From assembly GCF_965284335.1 (NCBI RefSeq), contig NZ_OZ260076.1: a stretch of DNA of 64,000 nt; one strand, 5' to 3'. The notes under the pieces are model-generated. The model searched no databases. It was not told the DNA's origin and was given only the letters and a program-made list of their open reading frames with translations. The stretch is from Tabrizicola_A sp965284335. Its GTDB lineage: Bacteria; Pseudomonadota; Alphaproteobacteria; Rhodobacterales; Rhodobacteraceae. Below, in pieces: positions 15,992 to 24,903 of the stretch. Position 1 is the first letter of the stretch. Every line of letters starts with the position of its first letter. A program made the position numbers and the translations under genes.

Positions 15992-17326
15992 TTACCAGTT
16001 GTCCTTGAACCATCTGAAGGCCCTCTTGATGGACCGCGCCGGGTAGCGTTCGGCAGGAATATCGAAATCCCACCATTCGTCTTGCGGGTGGGCGGCAAAG
16101 AGGCACAGGCCCACCGCGCTGGAAAACGCAGGGCCGGTCGCGGCCTGCGGCAGACCTTGCACGCGCAAGGGGCGGCCCATGCGCACTCGGCTGCCAAGGA
16201 TGCGGCTGGCCAGCCCGTCAAGGCCGGGGATCTGGCTTGCGCCGCCGGTCAGCACGATCTGCTGGCTGGGCAGCGTATCGAAGCCCGCCGCATCCAAGCG
16301 CGCGCGCACCTCTTCCAAAATCTCCTCAACGCGCGGGCGCATGATGCCGATCAACTCGGTCCGGCTCACCTGACGACGGTCCTTTTCCCAATCGCCGCTG
16401 TCGCCGCCAATCTCGATCATCTCGCGGTCATCCATGCCCGTGGCATGCACGCCGCCATGCTTGGTCTTGATGCGTTCGGCCACGGCCAAAGGCACATGCA
16501 AGCCCTTCGAGATATCCGAGGTCACATGATCCCCGCCCATACGCACCGCATCGGCATAGATCATGTGCTTTTTCATAAAGATCGAGATGCCCGTCGCACC
16601 GCCGCCCATATCAATACAGGCCGCGCCCAGCTCTTGCTCATCCTCCACCAAAGACGAGATGCCCGACACATAAGATGACGAGGCAATCCCGGCCAGTTCC
16701 AGATCACAGCGCTTGATGCAATAAAGCAGGTTCTGAATGACCGAGGCTTCGACCGACAACAGATGCATGTCGCAGGCCAGACGGTTGCCGATCTGGCCAC
16801 GCGGATCGGCAAGCCCGGTGCGGTGATCCAGCGCAAAGTTCACCGGCTGGGCATGCAGAACCTCGCGGCCATCGCCCAAGGGCGGCACATCGCAGGCCGC
16901 CAGAACCGCAGCGACATCCTGTTCCGACACGACGGAATCTTGCAACTCCCACTCGCCCGCCAAACCATAGCTGCGTGGCTCGGCCCCGGAAAAACAGGCC
17001 ACCACATGATCAACCCGAACATTGGCCATCTTTTGGGCTGCCTGAACAGCGGTGCGAATGGCACGCTCGGTCTCATTCATCACCGAAATCTCGCCAAAGC
17101 GCACGCCCCGCGACCGGGTCGTTGCCGCCCCGATCACCCGGAACCCTGCCTGCCCGGCCATCGGCCCCACGCCCTCATAGTCACCCAGCGTGTCGGTGCC
17201 ATCAAAACTCAGCACAAGGCAGGCAATCTTTGAGGTGCCCACATCCAAAATGGCCACCACACCACGTTGCATGGCTGCCCGCCGCAGGGCCCGCATCGCA
17301 CGCTGGGACTGGTAGAGATCAGTCAT
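15992..17326 (-). CDS. ftsA: Cell division protein FtsA
   Basis: The 444-residue actin-like ATPase anchors FtsZ to the membrane. Actin-fold pieces are seen: phosphate loop AILDVGTSKIACLV (residues ~24-38), IDMGGGATGISIF (~245) and VLTGGASQIPGL (~385). The C-terminal helix (SIKRAFRWFKDNW) is amphipathic and basic, the membrane-binding tail. The start ATG overlaps the ftsQ stop by four bases, and GGAGAG lies before it. ftsZ follows after 215 bp. Confidence 0.97.
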   Translation of the reverse strand: MTDLYQSQRAMRALRRAAMQRGVVAILDVGTSKIACLVLSFDGTDTLGDYEGVGPMAGQAGFRVIGAATTRSRGVRFGEISVMNETERAIRTAVQAAQKMANVRVDHVVACFSGAEPRSYGLAGEWELQDSVVSEQDVAAVLAACDVPPLGDGREVLHAQPVNFALDHRTGLADPRGQIGNRLACDMHLLSVEASVIQNLLYCIKRCDLELAGIASSSYVSGISSLVEDEQELGAACIDMGGGATGISIFMKKHMIYADAVRMGGDHVTSDISKGLHVPLAVAERIKTKHGGVHATGMDDREMIEIGGDSGDWEKDRRQVSRTELIGIMRPRVEEILEEVRARLDAAGFDTLPSQQIVLTGGASQIPGLDGLASRILGSRVRMGRPLRVQGLPQAATGPAFSSAVGLCLFAAHPQDEWWDFDIPAERYPARSIKRAFRWFKDNW

Positions 17327-18360
17327 AGGTCGCTCTCCGTCTTCTTGTCTTCAGGGATCAGGCCACGGGCGCGCCGGGCCTCGGTCAAGGCATCTTGGCC
17401 CAGTCGCAGGACCGGGCGTTTCTCATGTCGAAGGTCAATCGCAACAACATCGCGCGCCAGCAGGTCTTCGGCCTGATCCAGCGCCAAAAGGCGTTCCAGC
17501 GCCTGAACTGGGCGCTCAGAGGGCAGCATCACCCGCTGGTCGCGGTCCAAAATCAAATCCCACCGCCGCTCGCCCACGCGCACCAAACCGCGCAGACGCG
17601 GCAAAAGCGGGCCCGCGGCATCAATCAGCGCCAAGGCTTCGCCCGCCATCACGTCAGCCCCTTCGCCCGCAATCACCGGCAGGTCAGGCCGGTCGCCGCG
17701 CGCGGCCAAACCTGCCACCCGGTGACCGCTCGCATCCAACAAGGTCAGCCCCTCGGCCGTGCGCCAGATCAGCGCGGGCTCGCGTTCCTGAATGGTCACG
17801 CGCAGCACCCCACCCGATTGCACCGCCAAGACGGCCTGCGCCACCGCGTCCAGCCCCTCGGCCCGCTCGCGCAGCGCGTCCAGATCCAACTCAAAAGAAG
17901 ACGCCGGCAATTTCACGCCCAGCCGCGCCCGCACCGCATCGGCAAGGTCAGGCGAGGCGCCCTCAATCGACACCAGCGCCACGCGGAACTCGGGCCGGGC
18001 ATGAAACTGTTCGGTGATCTGGGCAATCGCACCCGAAATCGCAGCGCGACGGCTTTCGCTGGCCAAGACCACCGCCGCAACAAGGGCCACGGCCAGAACC
18101 GGCAGACCAAAACGGAACATCACCCGGAACTGCGGCGTCAGCCACAGCCGTTGCATCTTGTAATCCCAATAGCTGGGCGCAGGATCGTGGCGGCGCGGGC
18201 CTTTGCCCGACTGCGCCGCAGGAGCCTCGCCCGAAGCCCCCATCGCCGCACCGCGCGCCGCACCCGTAATAGCGCCCTTGGCAGCCCCCACAACCGCCCC
18301 CGTCAAACCTCGACGTGGTGCGTAAACCGGGGGTGGCGTGCGACGGTTCAGCGGTTGCAT
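17323..18360 (-). CDS. ftsQ: Cell division protein FtsQ
   Basis: The 345-residue inner membrane protein links early and late divisome parts. The cytoplasmic N-terminus (~85 residues) is followed by one membrane helix (FGLPVLAVALVAAVVLA), a POTRA domain (FRVALVSIEGAS...) and the FtsQ domain. The cytoplasmic part is odd: a Gly/Ala-rich stretch with repeating GAxxGA spacing (residues ~22-45). The ATG at 18360 lies inside the end of ddl with GGAGG just upstream, so it is coupled to ddl; its stop overlaps the ftsA start. Confidence 0.95.
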   Translation of the reverse strand: MQPLNRRTPPPVYAPRRGLTGAVVGAAKGAITGAARGAAMGASGEAPAAQSGKGPRRHDPAPSYWDYKMQRLWLTPQFRVMFRFGLPVLAVALVAAVVLASESRRAAISGAIAQITEQFHARPEFRVALVSIEGASPDLADAVRARLGVKLPASSFELDLDALRERAEGLDAVAQAVLAVQSGGVLRVTIQEREPALIWRTAEGLTLLDASGHRVAGLAARGDRPDLPVIAGEGADVMAGEALALIDAAGPLLPRLRGLVRVGERRWDLILDRDQRVMLPSERPVQALERLLALDQAEDLLARDVVAIDLRHEKRPVLRLGQDALTEARRARGLIPEDKKTESDL

Positions 18361-19268
18361 GACGCATCCTCCACCATCCAACGGCACAGCTCCGGGAATG
18401 AAATGCCACAATAAGCCGCCTGTTCGGGCGCCAATGACGTGGGCGTCATGCCGGGTTGCGTGTTGGTTTCAAGCAAGATCAGACCTGCCATCCCCCGCGC
18501 TTCATCCCAGCGAAAATCGGTGCGGCTGACACCCCGGCAGCCCAAGACACGATGCGCGCGCAAGGCGTAATCCAGACAAGCCTCGGTGATTTCTTGCGGC
18601 ACTTGCGCCGGAACCACATGCCGCGATCCGCCCACCGAATATTTGGCATCATAGTCATACCAACCCTCGGTGATGATATCGGTCAGGCACAGCGCCCGCT
18701 CGCCCATGACGGCCACCGTCATCTCGCGCCCCGGTGCATAGGTTTCCACCATCACCTGCGCCGGCATCTCTTTGGCCAGCCGAGGCGCGTTCGATCCGGG
18801 ATGCACGATATAGACGCCCACAGAAGACCCCTCGTTAAAGGGCTTCACCACATAGGGCGGCGGCATGACATGCCCGGCCTCGACCATCTCGCGCGGCACG
18901 ACAAGGCTTTCAACAACCGGCAACCCTTCGGCGCGGTAGACATCCTTGGTGCGCTGCTTGTCCATCGCAAGGGCCGAAGCCAGCACACCCGAATGGGTGT
19001 AAGGAATGCCCAACCATTCCAGAATACCTTGCACGCAGCCATCTTCGCCCCAACGGCCATGCAGGGCGTTGAAGGCCACATCGGGCTTTATCTCGGACAA
19101 ACGCACGGCAAGATCGGGGCCGCAATCGACCTCGATCACCTCATATCCAGCCTCCCGAAGGGCTTTGGCGCATTCACGCCCAGATGACAAAGAAACCTCC
19201 CGCTCTGCGGAAAGCCCACCCATCAACACCGCCACTTTGGAGACCACCCGCCCGGATGTTCCCGCCAT
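18348..19268 (-). CDS. ddl: D-alanine--D-alanine ligase
   Basis: This ATP-grasp enzyme (306 residues) makes the D-Ala-D-Ala end of the peptidoglycan stem. The N-terminal VAVLMGGLSAEREVSLSSG, HGRWGEDGCVQG, the ATP-grasp core VVKPFNEGSSVGV and the C-terminal magnesium motif LETNTQPGMTPTS are intact. A full-length protein is made from the ATG at 19268, with no strong ribosome site. It lies between murB and ftsQ, overlapping ftsQ by 13 bases. Confidence 0.97.
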   Translation of the reverse strand: MAGTSGRVVSKVAVLMGGLSAEREVSLSSGRECAKALREAGYEVIEVDCGPDLAVRLSEIKPDVAFNALHGRWGEDGCVQGILEWLGIPYTHSGVLASALAMDKQRTKDVYRAEGLPVVESLVVPREMVEAGHVMPPPYVVKPFNEGSSVGVYIVHPGSNAPRLAKEMPAQVMVETYAPGREMTVAVMGERALCLTDIITEGWYDYDAKYSVGGSRHVVPAQVPQEITEACLDYALRAHRVLGCRGVSRTDFRWDEARGMAGLILLETNTQPGMTPTSLAPEQAAYCGISFPELCRWMVEDASCNR

Positions 19269-19330
19269 ATCTTTACTGCCTCATCCCGGGGGTTTTCCCC
19301 CGTGGTCTTGTTATCCGGGCCCGCGCTCGA

Positions 19331-20266
19331 TTAAAGCCGTTCGCCCACCCGCATGATTTCCCACTCTAGCGTGATACCGCGCTGTTGGAAAACCTTTTTT
19401 CGCACTTCCTCCCCCAGATTTTCCAAATCTGCGGCTGTGGCACCCCCGATATTGATCAGAAAGTTGGAATGCATCGGGCTCATCTGGGCCCCGCCAAGGG
19501 TGGCACCGCGCATTCCGGCCTCGTCAATCACCTTCCAGGCTTTCAGGTCATGCACGTCGTCTGCCCGGCCCGTCGAGGAAAAACCAGCCGGATTACGAAA
19601 TGTCGATCCGGCGCTGCGCTCTTTCGTGGGCTGGCTGGCATCGCGCTTGGCGATTTGGTCGGCCATCCGCGCCTCCAGCGCCGCAGGGTCGCCCTTTTCG
19701 GCGCGGAAGTTGGCCGCGACAATCACCCAGCCCTCGGGCAGGGTCGAAGAGCGATAGGCCAGATGCAGATCATCCGCCGGAATGTCACGCGCCTCGCCCG
19801 TGCGGGTGATGACGCGGACCGAAATCAGGTGATCGGCGACATAGGAGCCATAACAGCCCGCATTCATCCGCACTGCGCCGCCGATAGACCCGGGAATGGT
19901 GCGCAAAAAGGTCAGATCCAGCCCCGCCTCGGCCGCCTTGCGCGCCACATGCGCATCCAGCACCGCAGCACCTGCGGTCACCCGATCGCCCTCAATCGAA
20001 ATCCCGTTGAATCCGCGCCCCAGCCGGACCACCACAGCCCGAAGACCACCGTCGCGCACAATCAGGTTTGACCCAACACCCATAGGGAAAACTGGAATGG
20101 CAGGATCCAGCGCGGCCAGAAACGCGGCCAGATCCGCCTCATCTGCAGGCTGAAACAGCCAATCGGCCGGGCCGCCAACGCGCAGCCAAGTCAGATCCGC
20201 CAAGGGCCGGTTTGCGGTCAGGGTGCCACGGGGGGCGGGAAGCGCGGGAAAGGGATTGTGTGTCAT
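19331..20266 (-). CDS. murB: UDP-N-acetylenolpyruvoylglucosamine reductase MurB
   Basis: The 311-residue flavoenzyme reduces enolpyruvyl-UDP-GlcNAc to UDP-MurNAc with NADPH. The FAD-binding VFPMGVGSNLIVRDGG, GSIGGAVRMNAGCYG, and the active-site region SAGSTFRNP (serine proton donor) mark it as a type II MurB without the Tyr loop. The start MTHNPFP at 20266 fits the family better than the open frame to 20302. It follows the DUF2484 gene and precedes ddl. Confidence 0.97.
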   Translation of the reverse strand: MTHNPFPALPAPRGTLTANRPLADLTWLRVGGPADWLFQPADEADLAAFLAALDPAIPVFPMGVGSNLIVRDGGLRAVVVRLGRGFNGISIEGDRVTAGAAVLDAHVARKAAEAGLDLTFLRTIPGSIGGAVRMNAGCYGSYVADHLISVRVITRTGEARDIPADDLHLAYRSSTLPEGWVIVAANFRAEKGDPAALEARMADQIAKRDASQPTKERSAGSTFRNPAGFSSTGRADDVHDLKAWKVIDEAGMRGATLGGAQMSPMHSNFLINIGGATAADLENLGEEVRKKVFQQRGITLEWEIMRVGERL

Positions 20267-20316
20267 GTCCGCCCTGTTACGGCGATTTGTCGCGTCGGGC
20301 AAGTTTCAGCCCCCGC

Positions 20317-20580
20317 TTACAGCACGCCAAAGCGGCTTTTCACCCAGCGCCAGACATAGACCAAAGGCCAGCGCAACACGCTGGCCCCCGCGCCCAAGAA
20401 CAGCGCAGCCCAAATCGGCCCTTTGGCAATGGCAATCCAAATCAGGATGGGCAGGCCAAAGGTCATGAGAACATAGGCGCTGGTCCAATGGCGATCCCGC
20501 GAGGGCAGCATGCCAATCAGATTGGCCACAATCAGCCAGACCAACCCTGCCACCAAGGCCAGCGTTGCCGACACGTCCAC
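20317..20580 (-). CDS. DUF2484 small membrane protein
   Basis: This 87-residue protein has three hydrophobic segments (TLALVAGLVWLIVANLIGML, VLMTFGLPILIWIAIAKG, IWAALFLGAGASVLRW) and a basic C-terminus (YVWRWVKSRFGVL). It fits DUF2484, a family found in Rhodobacterales. It starts at a GTG two bases after the murC stop, too close for an independent promoter, and ends 50 bp before murB. A place inside the cell-wall cluster suggests an envelope role, but no function is known to me. Confidence 0.8.
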   Translation of the reverse strand: MDVSATLALVAGLVWLIVANLIGMLPSRDRHWTSAYVLMTFGLPILIWIAIAKGPIWAALFLGAGASVLRWPLVYVWRWVKSRFGVL

Positions 20581-20581
20581 C

Positions 20582-21994
20582 TTAGGCCGCCTGCCCCAGC
20601 AACTTGCCCGGCAGCGCATTGGCCCAAGTGCTGATGGTGCCCGCGCCAAGGCAGACCACCATATCGCCCGGCCGCGCCTGTTCACGGACCAGCCGCGCCA
20701 GATCGGCCTCGTCCATCAGCGCGCGGGCATGGCGGTGGCCATGGGCGATCAGCCCCGCCACCAAATCATCGCGGCTGGCACCTGGAATGGGCTCTTCTCC
20801 CGCCGAATAGACCTCGGCGATGGCCACCACATCGGCCTCGTTGAAACAGGTGCAGAAATCGTCAAACAGGCTCGACAGGCGGCTAAAGCGGTGCGGCTGA
20901 TGCACGGCGATGATGCGCCCTTTGGTGGCTTGCCGGGCCGCCTTCAAGACGGCGGCAATCTCCACCGGGTGGTGGCCATAGTCGTCAATGATGGTCACCC
21001 CGTTCACCTCACCCACCCGGGTAAAGCGGCGGTTGACGCCCGAGAAGGCGGCCAGCGCCTCGCGGATTTCTTCCTTCTTCATGCCCAGATGGCGGGCCAC
21101 CGCCACCGCCGACAGCGCGTTCGAAACATTGTGGTCGCCCGGCATCGGCAAGGAGCAATTTTCAATTTTCGAACCTTCTTCCTCATTCTGAAGCAGGATA
21201 TCGAAGTATCCAACGCCATTTTCGAACCTCAGGTTCACCGCTCGTACATCTGCCTGAGCGTTGAAGCCAAAGGTCACCACCCGGCGGTCGGCCACCTTGC
21301 CGACCAGAGCCTGCACCTCGGGATGATCGGTGCAGCACACGGCCAGACCGTAGAACGGGATGTTCGAGACGAAATCAAGAAAGCCTTTGCGCAGGGCATC
21401 AAAGCTGCCCCAATGCTCCATATGCTCGGGGTCGATGTTCGTCACGATGGCAATCGTCGCGGGCAGCCGGTTGAAGGAGCCGTCGCTCTCATCGGCCTCG
21501 ACCACCATCCATTCGCCTGCGCCCGCGCGGGCATTGGACCCATAGGCATGGATCACCCCGCCGTTGATCACGGTCGGATCAAAGCCGCCCTTGTCCAAAA
21601 GCGCCGCCACCATGGTCGTCGTCGTCGTTTTGCCATGGGTGCCCGCAATCGCAATGTTCGACCGCAGCCGCATCAACTCGGCCAGCATCTCTGCCCGGCG
21701 CACCACCGGCAGATTGCGCCGCCGCGCCTCTTCCAGTTCCGGATTGCCCTTCTTGATGGCCGAGGAAATCACCACCACCGACACATCCGCCCCGATATTG
21801 GCGGCACTTTGCCCCTCAAAGAAGGTCGCGCCCAGTTTCACCAGCCGGTCCGTGATCTTTGACGCCTTGGCGTCCGAGCCCTGCACCCGGTAGCCCAGCG
21901 TCATCAGCACCTCGGCAATCCCCGACATCCCGATGCCGCCAATGCCGACAAAATGGATAGGCCCCAGTTCCAGCGGCAGTTTCGTGGCGTTCAT
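20582..21994 (-). CDS. murC: UDP-N-acetylmuramate--L-alanine ligase MurC
   Basis: The 470-residue Mur ligase adds L-alanine to UDP-MurNAc. The N-terminal IHFVGIGGIGMSGIAEVL, the ATP loop GTHGKTTTTTMVA (~115), the central DPEHMEHWGSFD and the C-terminal DDYGHHPVEI blocks are all in place. It starts at 21994, three bases from murG's stop. It is coupled to murG upstream and to DUF2484 downstream. Confidence 0.98.
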   Translation of the reverse strand: MNATKLPLELGPIHFVGIGGIGMSGIAEVLMTLGYRVQGSDAKASKITDRLVKLGATFFEGQSAANIGADVSVVVISSAIKKGNPELEEARRRNLPVVRRAEMLAELMRLRSNIAIAGTHGKTTTTTMVAALLDKGGFDPTVINGGVIHAYGSNARAGAGEWMVVEADESDGSFNRLPATIAIVTNIDPEHMEHWGSFDALRKGFLDFVSNIPFYGLAVCCTDHPEVQALVGKVADRRVVTFGFNAQADVRAVNLRFENGVGYFDILLQNEEEGSKIENCSLPMPGDHNVSNALSAVAVARHLGMKKEEIREALAAFSGVNRRFTRVGEVNGVTIIDDYGHHPVEIAAVLKAARQATKGRIIAVHQPHRFSRLSSLFDDFCTCFNEADVVAIAEVYSAGEEPIPGASRDDLVAGLIAHGHRHARALMDEADLARLVREQARPGDMVVCLGAGTISTWANALPGKLLGQAA

Positions 21995-21997
21995 CGG

Positions 21998-23089
21998 TCA
22001 ACCTTTCCCTACAAGTCCATCCACCAGCGCAACCAACCGCTCGGTGGCATCGGGGCGGCCCTGCCCCAAAGCGTTGCGGGCCATCCGTGCTGCATCCGCA
22101 GGCTGGCCCAGAATGGCCGCCATCTGCGCGGCAAGAGCGTCAGCGTCAAGCGCCTTTTCCTGTATCAGCACCGCCCCGCCTGCCGTGACCAGCCCTTCGG
22201 CATTGGCGGTCTGGTGGTCATCGGTCGCAGCGGCAAAGGGGATCAGAATGGCCGGTCGCCCGATCACCGAGATATCGGCCACCGACGAGGCGCCCGACCG
22301 GCTGATCACCAGCTGCGCCTCTGACAGGCGGCGCGGGATATCGGCAAAAAAGGGCGCGACCTCGGCCTTGATACCCGCCGCCTCATAGGCGGCCACCACG
22401 CGGTCAAGATCCTCGGGGCGGGCCTGCTGGGCCACGCGCAAATGGCGGCGGATCGGCTCGGGCAGGCGGGCCACCGCCTCGGGTACCACATCCGACAGGA
22501 TGCGCGCGCCCTGAGAGCCGCCGATCACCACCAGATCCATCGGATAATCGCCCGGCGCGATATAGCCCGCGCCCGCACGCTCCAACACAGCCGCGCGCAC
22601 CGGGTTGCCGGTATGCTCGCCCGTTACGCCGGGCGGCAAGGCGGTGGGCCATGTGCCGCAGGCCACCTTGTGCACGCGAGGGGCAAAAACCTTGTTCACC
22701 CGTCCAAGAACGCCGTTCTGCTCATGGATCATACGCGGACGCCCTGTGAGAAACGCCGCAGAAAGTGCTGGAATCGTGGGATAACCGCCAAAGCCCACCA
22801 CCACGGCGGGCCGCTCGATCAGCATCCGTGCCGTCGCACCCAGAACCCCGCCCAGAATGCGAAACGGCACCATGAGCTTGGCCAGCGCACCACCGCGCGC
22901 AAAGGTGCCAGACCCTGAGACCACAACCTCAACCGCCTGCGGGAAACCGCCCGCATAGCGCGCACCGCGCGCATCGGTCGACAGCTTGACCCGCCAGCCG
23001 CGCGCCACCATCGCCTCGGCCAACGCTTGGGCAGGAAACATATGCCCGCCCGTGCCCCCCGCCGCGATCAGCAGCAAGGGCGCGGTCAT
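21998..23089 (-). CDS. murG: MurG glycosyltransferase
   Basis: The 363-residue enzyme transfers GlcNAc onto lipid I to give lipid II at the inner face of the membrane. The first G loop AAGGTGGHMFPAQAL, the HEQNGVLGRVNK region and the donor-site GGSQGARILSDVVPEA and RSGASSVADISV blocks match GT28 family MurG. Its ATG overlaps the ftsW stop by four bases. Confidence 0.98.
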   Translation of the reverse strand: MTAPLLLIAAGGTGGHMFPAQALAEAMVARGWRVKLSTDARGARYAGGFPQAVEVVVSGSGTFARGGALAKLMVPFRILGGVLGATARMLIERPAVVVGFGGYPTIPALSAAFLTGRPRMIHEQNGVLGRVNKVFAPRVHKVACGTWPTALPPGVTGEHTGNPVRAAVLERAGAGYIAPGDYPMDLVVIGGSQGARILSDVVPEAVARLPEPIRRHLRVAQQARPEDLDRVVAAYEAAGIKAEVAPFFADIPRRLSEAQLVISRSGASSVADISVIGRPAILIPFAAATDDHQTANAEGLVTAGGAVLIQEKALDADALAAQMAAILGQPADAARMARNALGQGRPDATERLVALVDGLVGKG

Positions 23090-24249
23090 CTGCGCCCCCG
23101 GAACACGTCACTCATCTGGCCTTGGGGCCGGCTGCGCGTCAGCGCCAAAAGCATCCCCACCGTGATACCCGCCGCAATCACCGAAGAGCCGCCATAGCTG
23201 ACAAAGGGCAGCGTCATGCCCTTGGCGGGCAAAAGCCGCACCGCCACGCCCATATTGATCATCGCCTGCACGCCAAAAATACAGGCCAGCCCCGTTCCGG
23301 CCAAACGGGTGAACACATCGCGTTCCCGCGTCAGCCGATACAGCGAGCGCACCGTAATCGCCATGTAAAGCGCAATAATCATCAACACCAAAACAAGCCC
23401 ATATTCCTCGGCCGCAACCGCGATGATGAAATCGGTATGCGCATCGGGCAGCGTCCATTTCACTTGCCCTTCGCCGACGCCAACCCCGAAAAAACCGCCC
23501 TCTTGAATGGCATTGGTGGCATAGCCAAGCTGGCTGCGCGGATCGACGTCGGATGCCAAAAAGCCATTGATCCGGCGGGCAAAATGTTCCGACATATTAT
23601 AGGCGGCAAAGCCGCCAACGCCGACCATCACCAAAATCACCGCGATCAGCACCATCGGCGCACCGGCCACGAAATAGATCACGCCCCAGCCGAACAGAAC
23701 CAGCATGGCCTGACCAAAGTCAGGCTGCATGGCCAAAAAGCCCACCACCGTCAGCGCCACGCCAAAGGAAATCATCCGCCCCGGCGGGCCATTCAAATCA
23801 TGCGCCGCCGCAATCAGCCATGCGGTCAGGATCATCAGACCGGGTTTAAGGAATTCCGACGGCTGCACCGAGGCAAAGCCCAAGGAAAACCAGCGCACAG
23901 CGCCCTTGCCAAAATCGGTGCCAAAGATCGGCAATAGGGCCAGCGCCGCAAAAGACACCGCAAACCCCAAAACCCCGATGCGGCGCACCATATCGGGCGA
24001 CATCATCGAAAACAGCACCATGACCACCATGGCAACGCCGCCAAAAAACGCCTGTCGCTGCACATAATGGAACGGGTCCAGCCCGTTGCGCTCTGCCAAA
24101 GGCACCGAGGCCGCAAGCCCCAGCAAAAGCCCAATGGCAAACAGCACCATGATCGCGGTCAGCGACCATTTGTCGATTGTCCGCCACCAACGGGGAATGA
24201 CAGGCTCGGCCACCCGACTGGGCATAGAGCCATAGACCATTTCAGTCAT
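23086..24249 (-). CDS. ftsW: Lipid II polymerase FtsW (SEDS family)
   Basis: The 387-residue protein has about ten membrane segments and the SEDS signatures QPSEFLKPGLMILTAW and, near the C-terminus, MGVAVRLLPAKGMTLPFVSYGGSS. FtsW polymerises glycan strands at the septum with a class B penicillin-binding protein. It lies between the GFA gene (138 bp upstream) and murG (overlap). The catalytic aspartate region of the large loop (residues ~265-275, DAHTDFI) is present. Confidence 0.97.
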   Translation of the reverse strand: MTEMVYGSMPSRVAEPVIPRWWRTIDKWSLTAIMVLFAIGLLLGLAASVPLAERNGLDPFHYVQRQAFFGGVAMVVMVLFSMMSPDMVRRIGVLGFAVSFAALALLPIFGTDFGKGAVRWFSLGFASVQPSEFLKPGLMILTAWLIAAAHDLNGPPGRMISFGVALTVVGFLAMQPDFGQAMLVLFGWGVIYFVAGAPMVLIAVILVMVGVGGFAAYNMSEHFARRINGFLASDVDPRSQLGYATNAIQEGGFFGVGVGEGQVKWTLPDAHTDFIIAVAAEEYGLVLVLMIIALYMAITVRSLYRLTRERDVFTRLAGTGLACIFGVQAMINMGVAVRLLPAKGMTLPFVSYGGSSVIAAGITVGMLLALTRSRPQGQMSDVFRGRR

Positions 24250-24387
24250 GGAAAATCCGCCTGTTTTACGCCTGCTCGAACCACCGCGCGGGTTGGTCCC
24301 GCGTCAGTTCGGATCATGTTAGCCAAAGCAGGCCGATTTGGCCAGCATAAAGGCAAGCCCGCATCCGGCCATGACGCCCATAGGCCA

Positions 24388-24873
24388 TCACCCGCCCGCA
24401 GCGGCCGCTTTCAATGCGCGAAACCGCTCTTGCGCAGCGGCAGGCCATTGCAGTTTCGGCTGATAGTAGCCTTCAAAGGCCGGGATTTTCGGGTCCAAAA
24501 GAACCCAAGGCAATTTGGTCGAGGTATAGATATGCACATCCGGCGGGCAGGTTCCGGGAGTGTCTAGCGTGCCCACACGAAGAAAGGCCATGCGCGGACC
24601 CGCCCCGCCATAATGGCTGAACACGGTCACCTTGCACTGACGGCACCGATGCAGCTCTTGCCCCGCGCCGCTGGCCGAGGGCAGGCTTTGCGCTTCCAGA
24701 TCCCCGCTCACCTCCAGCCGATCCCGCTCGATCAAGGCGTTCAACGCAAAGGCCGATCCGCTTTCGCGCTGGCACCATGAGCAATGGCAGCAATGGGTGA
24801 AAAGCGGGGCCGATTGCATCTGATAGCGCACCTGCCCGCAGGTGCAGCCCCCTGTCAGTGTCACATCGGCCAT
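24388..24873 (-). CDS. GFA-family zinc protein (glutathione-dependent formaldehyde-activating type)
   Basis: This 161-residue protein has the zinc-binding pattern of the GFA/CENP-V fold: GGCTCGQVRY near the N-terminus, then CCHCSWCQRESGSAF, and CRQCKV (about residue 87). Members are often annotated as formaldehyde-activating enzymes, though most are untested. The start at 24873 has GGGGGA upstream; the frame runs six codons further. It is set between murD and ftsW in the same direction, with 30 bp to murD. This is an unusual guest in the division cluster with no obvious cell-wall role. Confidence 0.88.
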   Translation of the reverse strand: MADVTLTGGCTCGQVRYQMQSAPLFTHCCHCSWCQRESGSAFALNALIERDRLEVSGDLEAQSLPSASGAGQELHRCRQCKVTVFSHYGGAGPRMAFLRVGTLDTPGTCPPDVHIYTSTKLPWVLLDPKIPAFEGYYQPKLQWPAAAQERFRALKAAAAGG

Positions 24874-24903
24874 GTCATCCCCCTTTTTCATCGGGCGCCG
24901 CCC

